Source: Cyprinodon diabolis (Eukaryota > Chordata > Actinopteri > Cyprinodontiformes > Cyprinodontidae). From it: a stretch of DNA of 64,000 bases. The stretch lies in assembly GCA_030533445.1 (NCBI GenBank), contig CM060082.1, positions 33,065,817 through 33,129,816 of the forward strand. The letters run 5' to 3'. The first letter of the stretch is position 1. Each line of letters starts with the position of its first letter. This document shows, one piece after another, positions 1-64,000 of the stretch. The position numbers and the translations under genes were made by a program. Below the pieces are notes generated by a model, which saw only the letters and a list, made by a program, of their open reading frames with translations, had not been told where the DNA came from and ran no database searches.

Positions 1-3000
1 TCGGGGGCTCAATAAAAACACCACATGTTGCTCTGCAATGAAACAGCTACTTCATGAACAGGTCTAAACGCTTCCAAGATGTCTGAGGAGTCCAAAAACA
101 TGTTTTGGTGGGAGTTTATTACGGAAAAGTCACAGCTTTTAACATTTAATCACCACAAAGACGATTTTATATAAAGATATATCACAGGAATGAAAAAAAG
201 GGAAAAAAAAGAGATGGCTGAACTTGTGGCTTTACTTCTCCTTACAAACCTTATCTGATGCCAGAGTTGTAGAAATTAATGTGGAAACATGTCTCTAAAA
301 GCCTTGTTAGTAATTAGGTCAATAGGAAGGTGTAGACAAGATGTTCTGCACACAAAAAACGATTTGAATGCAGGATTAAAATGACTGATGTGCTCTTTAG
401 GACACTAGTTACAGGTGTGTCTCTTATTACCTGCTGAGGTTGGTGATGCAAAGATAACTTGGAGTAATAAAGAATTTCAAAAAATTCTTTTGAAATTATA
501 AAAACTGGTATTTTCATTATTTTTACTTATGGTGATAATAATTCATTCTTATGTTTGAAAGCCTCCTGACCCTCACTCTATTCTTTAACTCAAGCCTGGA
601 CTTAATTTAGACCGCTCCATAATATCGTTTCCAGTCAGATGTACCATATCAGTCAAATAAGTAAGATTTTATACCAAAACAGATAACAATAATATCTGTC
701 TCTACTGCAAACCAAAAAGAGAAAACCCCTAGATTGAGGCTCATTGAAAGCATCAACACTGTGAGTGTTCACACATTATTCTGAAGGGAACTGACTGTAA
801 CCACCAGATGACAGATAGGCTCCCCAGTTTTGGAACAAACACATATCAGCATTTTTGTTAAATAGAATTAAAAAAAAGAATAAGATTGTATCTTTAGTCC
901 TATCCATTGAGGACTAAGATAGTCACACTTCTCTTAATCATCACAACACTTACGCATCTGGACTACTTTGAAAGCAATTTCATTATCTATGAATCTTTTA
1001 AGACTCTTTAATCACTTTAATTTTTTGGGATTTCTCAGTTTCCCCAACAGCAAGCCATTATTCAGCTGTGTGCAAAAGGTCGGCTCAGTCTTCATAAATT
1101 TATTACCGTCATTGGCTGAAACAGGAAAATGACAGAGCAATCCTAGTCCTCAAAATAAAAGAATGAGTTTAATACGTTAAGTGGTCCTACACTAAAAGGT
1201 TTAGTTCTGATGAGATCTGCAAGGTACATTCATGTATCCTCAGGCTTAAGAGTACAATTAAAATGTTACTCTACTGTATTTTAAAGTTCTTATCCAGTAT
1301 CCAATGTCATGGAAAGATTTAATACCTGTCCGTGCTTGCAATTCTCTTTTTGCTATTTTTAAAAGCACCGCTCTGGTTTGTTCTCATGCCATCGAACATT
1401 AAGGATAGAAACTTCGAGAACCAGTTTTGGAACATTATCCTAGTCCAGAAGTTGACAAAAACTGACTGACATGCCTTGACAAATTTAAGAAATGATAACT
1501 CCCTCTGCAATGTGCTTTGATGAGATGGGAAGTAACAACATGCATAAGAAATATAATGGAAAAGCTTTTAGACTCAATTTCACAAGAGTACCAAGAGTAA
1601 AATACTGCAATATATGCCAGTCCATGCAAGTTTAGATCTTTTGTTTCATCAGTTGGGCAATATGTAGTGCAGAGCACAAGATATTAGGCTAGAGTGACAA
1701 TCCATTTTTTTCAAACAACATAAAATTCCTCCACCCTCAGCGTTCATTTCTATGTTTCTGTATATTTCAGTTACTGATGCCACTATAATAAACAACATTT
1801 AGAGGACATAACTGATTCCCACCATGCCACCAGTGTCCTTGAGAGGAGACTACCACACAAAAATGTCTAAAAATACGACTCTTTCACGCACCATCAATGT
1901 CTTCATTATGTGAGAGATTGACGTCAGGTTGCATTTGGTGATATTTGTTTAATGACAGTTGACAGGATAGCATCTTGCCTGTGTCTGAGGCACACAGCTT
2001 TTTTTTTTGTCTACATCGTAATTCTGCTTTTTCTATCATTCTGAAAGCAGTTGCACATCACGCTTGTGGTGAAACAAGCCGTGAAAATGCTCTAAATGGA
2101 AATCCTACTGTGGAAATCCATACCGGGCAGAACCGCTCCACACCTTTATCTGTTCTCCAACCTTGTCTTGGTAAGATTATGTATCACAACCTAAGAAAAA
2201 ACATGCAAAACATTTGGTCAGCAGAATTGTAAACGTTGTATTAATAAAGAAAAACTTCAAGTTGCATCCGATGTTTGAAAACTGAAAGAAAAAGATGCAA
2301 ATCAATTTGCCTTTTCTTGGGCAATGCCCCTTGGTCCCTTGGCACGATAACGCATAGAAGACAATAAATGATTGTAGTTTTCTTTTTTTTTTTATATATA
2401 TATACAGACAATTGTCTTTTTCTTAAATATACATTTTGAATAACAGCCAACCAAGGGGAAACTGGCATTTTACAATCCCCTCCCATTTGATTGGTGCATT
2501 TATACTTATTAACAGAATGCAAAAAATAAATTTTCATAAAACTTTTTTTTTTTGTGACATTTGGCCCTATAAAAAATTATCAAATTCATAGTATAAACCG
2601 GAAATCCTGTAAAATGAAATTTGAAGATCCTTGCTATGATCTATGACTGTTCTGAGAGATGTGCATTATCTCTTTGCGAGTTTGTTTCGCCCAACTTGTG
2701 AATATTTATTAGCCCAAACTGTTGACTAAGCATTTTGTGAACAAACCTCTTCATCTCCCACATGGGCTGTACGTTATGCTGCTGCTATTGTAAGTATGCT
2801 TGAAGAAACTTCAAGTAATTTTCACACTTCAGAAAGTGCACACATCAAGCAGAAGAGCATCTCTTTAGAAACAAAAAAATTATATAAATAACTGCATAAG
2901 AGTGGGCATTTATTGCAGTTGGCATTTCTTGCAGCGATGCAAGCAGGAAATAAAATCTAGTGCCTCATTTTGATGTAAGTCTAGCCTAATTATTTGGTAA

Positions 3001-5158
3001 AGGGGGTGTGGGAGCAACACAATTGATTCTGTTTTTCGTCTTTAGGCGGTGTGTGATTTTCCCAAGACGAACACTACAAAGTGAATTCCAACTGTGCTCT
3101 GGGACTGTAGCGAGACACAGGGATGTCCACAGGCACAGGCCTGAAGACACATTCTGCAGTGCTAACCATTGCTGCACTGTAAACAATATAAGGGTGCTCT
3201 ATTGTTAGTCGGATGGTAGAAGTCACAAAAAATCCTTTTTTATTGGACATTAATCAAAACATTGACAATGATAGGACTTCACATTTTAATTATTATTACA
3301 TACTCATTCTATTATGGATTAGAGAGCTGAATTAATTCCCGTTTTTCATCTTTTTTTATACCTTTTTGTTTAATTATTGTATTAGATTTTCCTCTCCTAG
3401 TCTTGTCTGTCCTTTCCCTATCTCTCATCATGGATGCCCTCCTCCTCTTGCTTCACAGTGTTCCATCTGTGCCCTGTGTATGAAAGGGAATAGTTGAGCA
3501 GGCCTGACAAAGGGCGGCACAGAGGTGCTGAGGGAAGCTGAACATAGCTGGGAGGGATTCCTATCTGTTTGTGAATGTGTGTTGTATATATGTATGTGTG
3601 CATGAGAGAAATACTGAAATGTTGTGTACATGTCTGAACGTGTGTCAATGTGAATATTAGACTACACTACCTTTATTAAAAACTAAGAAATCCAACAAAC
3701 ATAACACATTTGAATCTGATGAATGAAAAAAGTATGGTTTGTTATTCATAATTGTCATTTGATCCACATCTAGTGTAACAGATAGAACAGCTCGATTATC
3801 CTTTGTGCTTACCTTGCAAGCAAGTGTTAGGATTCCAGTTTGTGTGGGTTGTTTTTTGTGAGATGAAACAAGATGAATTGTTGCGTGATTTGTGAACTCA
3901 CAAACTCCCAAAAATACATTGTACCTGGAGCAAGCAGATAAAGTTTGCCTAAAAAAAAAAATAATGTTTTGGACCAATGAAACGCAGGGAGGCCTATGAC
4001 ATCATCTCATCAACTATAGGTGGAAGGCCTAAACTATTTACCTGGAATACCCTCTATTTCTTTTTGAAATACCATGAAAAGGACACTATTTTTTGCCTTG
4101 GGCAAGTTGTCACAGATGTCACAGCATTCCTCTCGTCCAGATTTGGTAAGAGTTGCTAACTCTGCTTAAAACTTGATATGGGAAGTAGGTACCCAATCAG
4201 CAAGAAGAATTGTACTGAATGTCCCTCCCTTGTGCAACAATTTAGCATAAGGCTTTACAGATCAATATGTGTAGTTTAATTTGAATTCTATACAATATCA
4301 ATCTGGCTTATTCCAGGTTACCATTAACTTTAAAAAAAGATATCAGGAAGAGAGCAGTGAAGTCTTAATGATCATCTCTTCGCAACAAAGGCACTTTGAA
4401 AGGAATAATTATATGTTCCTTCTTTTTAAGTAAGGCCTTAGATGTTAAAGAATATGTTGCGTATGCTAATGATATGTAAGTGGAATAAAAATAGATTAAT
4501 TTAACTTTTCTGCAGTTGTTTGCAATAAAAACAAGGGAAGAAGTTTTCGAAAGATTCCTTCAACCCATTGTTAAGTTTGGTATAGGGTCTGTTATGCTGT
4601 AGGTCTTTCTTTAAATTAGCTTTAATCTTATATTGGGTTATTCTCGATCAATCACTTGCATATCAGACCAGAGAAATTAACCTAAATATATATCCAAATC
4701 AACAAAGACATGTTAAACCAAAAGCAAAAGAAGGGATCTGCCATGGTCATCTAAGCATTACATGTAAATCTTGTAGAAAAAGTGTGGGATTACCTGAAGA
4801 TTAGAGGATAAGACAAATCCCAGGCTTTAAATAAACAGAGGTAGTTAAAACCTCTCACTTCATATGTTGTAACCTTTCAACCTCATATAAAAGGAAAAGA
4901 TAAAATGCTTTCAAACTGGCAAAAATATTAAAATCAGGGGTCCCTATAATTGTTATATTGTTAAGAATAACACTAATAAACCTTGGAGTTTTTTTTCCCA
5001 TGTCACAAAAACAAAATAAATATACCTGTATGCCTACTGTAAAACTTACAAGTTTTCATTGGGTGCAAAAACTGGGGTGATCATGGAATTGTAATGGATA
5101 GAATAACAACCAACAATAATGATCATGAAAGGATATGTATTTTTATTTTTTTTATTAG
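1..5158. other. Gene-free flank or intron upstream of the first visible exon
   Basis: No exon with convincing splice sites and coding character was found on either strand. There is a poly-T/TA tract at about 2377-2405 and a short TG-rich tract at about 3577-3600. It is probably an intron of the host gene, because the exon at 5159 begins in mid-codon. Confidence 0.5.
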
Positions 5159-63216
<58,058 letters not shown>

Positions 63217-64000
63217 CAACAAATAACTGCTGAAGATGTGAATTGCTGATGACTTCTTGGGCACTGTTTTTGTTGACAGTAATGGCTAATTTGTCTCAAC
63301 GACTATAGCACTAGGCATCTGTTACTAGTAAGTAAGTAAAGATTAATTTGCAAAACATTTCAGTGGCGAGGCAATGTGCTTTACGTCATAAATACATTTT
63401 AAGAAATGTGCAGTACAATAATCAGTGTCATTCAAAACATCTATCAATCAAGTAAAGAGCAAAATATCGCAAATATCACACAGAAGGAATCGTACTAATC
63501 CTAACATTGTTCGTTGTTTATATGACCTGCTTATACTTCTGTTTGCAGCATATTTAAGATTGGATTAGAGCTTTAACAGTTGGTGGTTTTTGTCAACTAC
63601 TTGGCAGGAAAATTCAAAGAGGAGTTGATGCATTTTTTATGACAAAATCACATTAAGTGGTGGGGCAAAATTATTTACAATACATCTTACTGCAGTGACG
63701 GATTTGGTCATATCAGGTACAGTAGGTCTATTCCAGCTTTCATTGCTAACTGTAGCATATGCTTTACTAAACCCATAGGATAAGCTAATATCTTAATAAG
63801 AGAACAGTTTTGCTAGACGCATGCACACCGCCATGAAGGGTGCGTGCTCACAATCAGGTTGGGTGGGTGTGTGTGTATGAAGATTCTTTAAGTCACTAAT
63901 CAGGGGGTGAATGAAAGGGCGGGGATGAGTCGACTCTACTTAATTATGTTGATTTATTGATAAAAGCCCTAGTTTGGATACTATTTTTACTGCATGCTAA
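63217..64000 (+). other. Probable 3' UTR and downstream flank of the host gene
   Basis: AT-rich DNA after the stop codon. I see no canonical AATAAA in it, so the transcript end is not placed. A TG-rich stretch lies at about 63865-63877. No other gene seen. Confidence 0.4.

Overview
The window is vertebrate nuclear DNA, almost certainly from a ray-finned (teleost) fish. It is AT-rich, it has short exons with GT/AG borders separated by long introns, and it carries typical teleost repeats: hAT elements with 8-bp target duplications, tRNA-derived SINEs with tetranucleotide tails, a Penelope-type GIY-YIG fragment, LINE 3' ends, solo LTRs and long GATA/GGAT microsatellites. No bacterial operon, CRISPR array, rRNA or tRNA gene is seen.

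Host gene (+ strand). One split gene crosses the window. I find seven phase-compatible coding exons: 5159-5410, 8808-9060, 9481-9644, 18219-18378, 52576-52776, 62848-62974 and 63143-63216. The last holds the stop codon. They encode about 410 C-terminal residues of a membrane protein with about four transmembrane segments and a cytosolic-looking tail; upstream exons lie outside the window or were not recognised. I cannot name it with confidence. OFCC1/ojoplano is a weak guess.

Nested element (- strand). Inside the 34-kb intron 18379-52575 lies a 9.1-kb DNA transposon, 34974-44098, with 14-bp terminal inverted repeats and a 4-bp flanking duplication (GTAG). It carries two antisense genes. The first is an 885-residue DDE-type transposase with four N-terminal C2H2 fingers, interrupted by one in-frame TGA. 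The second is a four-exon gene for an intact 446-residue partner protein resembling the 'SAMD3-like' proteins annotated in fish; its last two exons are short. GC-rich leader exons (43571-43645, 43081-43137, 42918-42971) suggest one promoter feeding both genes by alternative splicing, as in the plant En/Spm (CACTA) elements. A hAT MITE sits in a leader intron of this element, and a solo LTR sits in the end of that MITE, giving four nested layers.

Other mobile DNA. There is a BED-finger hAT (13412-14331) inside an older TIR element (13150-14700); a hAT holding two copies of a Tigger/pogo-like transposase fragment (56913-58878); a 1.27-kb hAT (61179-62447); two short hAT MITEs (12806-13008, 48518-48729), the second inside a solo LTR (48300-49333); a Penelope fragment (15093-15420); a LINE fragment (20770-21115); and SINEs (20132-20570, 53665-53860). 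Much of the rest is plain AT-rich intron. A few unique, gene-free blocks look like conserved noncoding DNA, but this cannot be tested without alignment.
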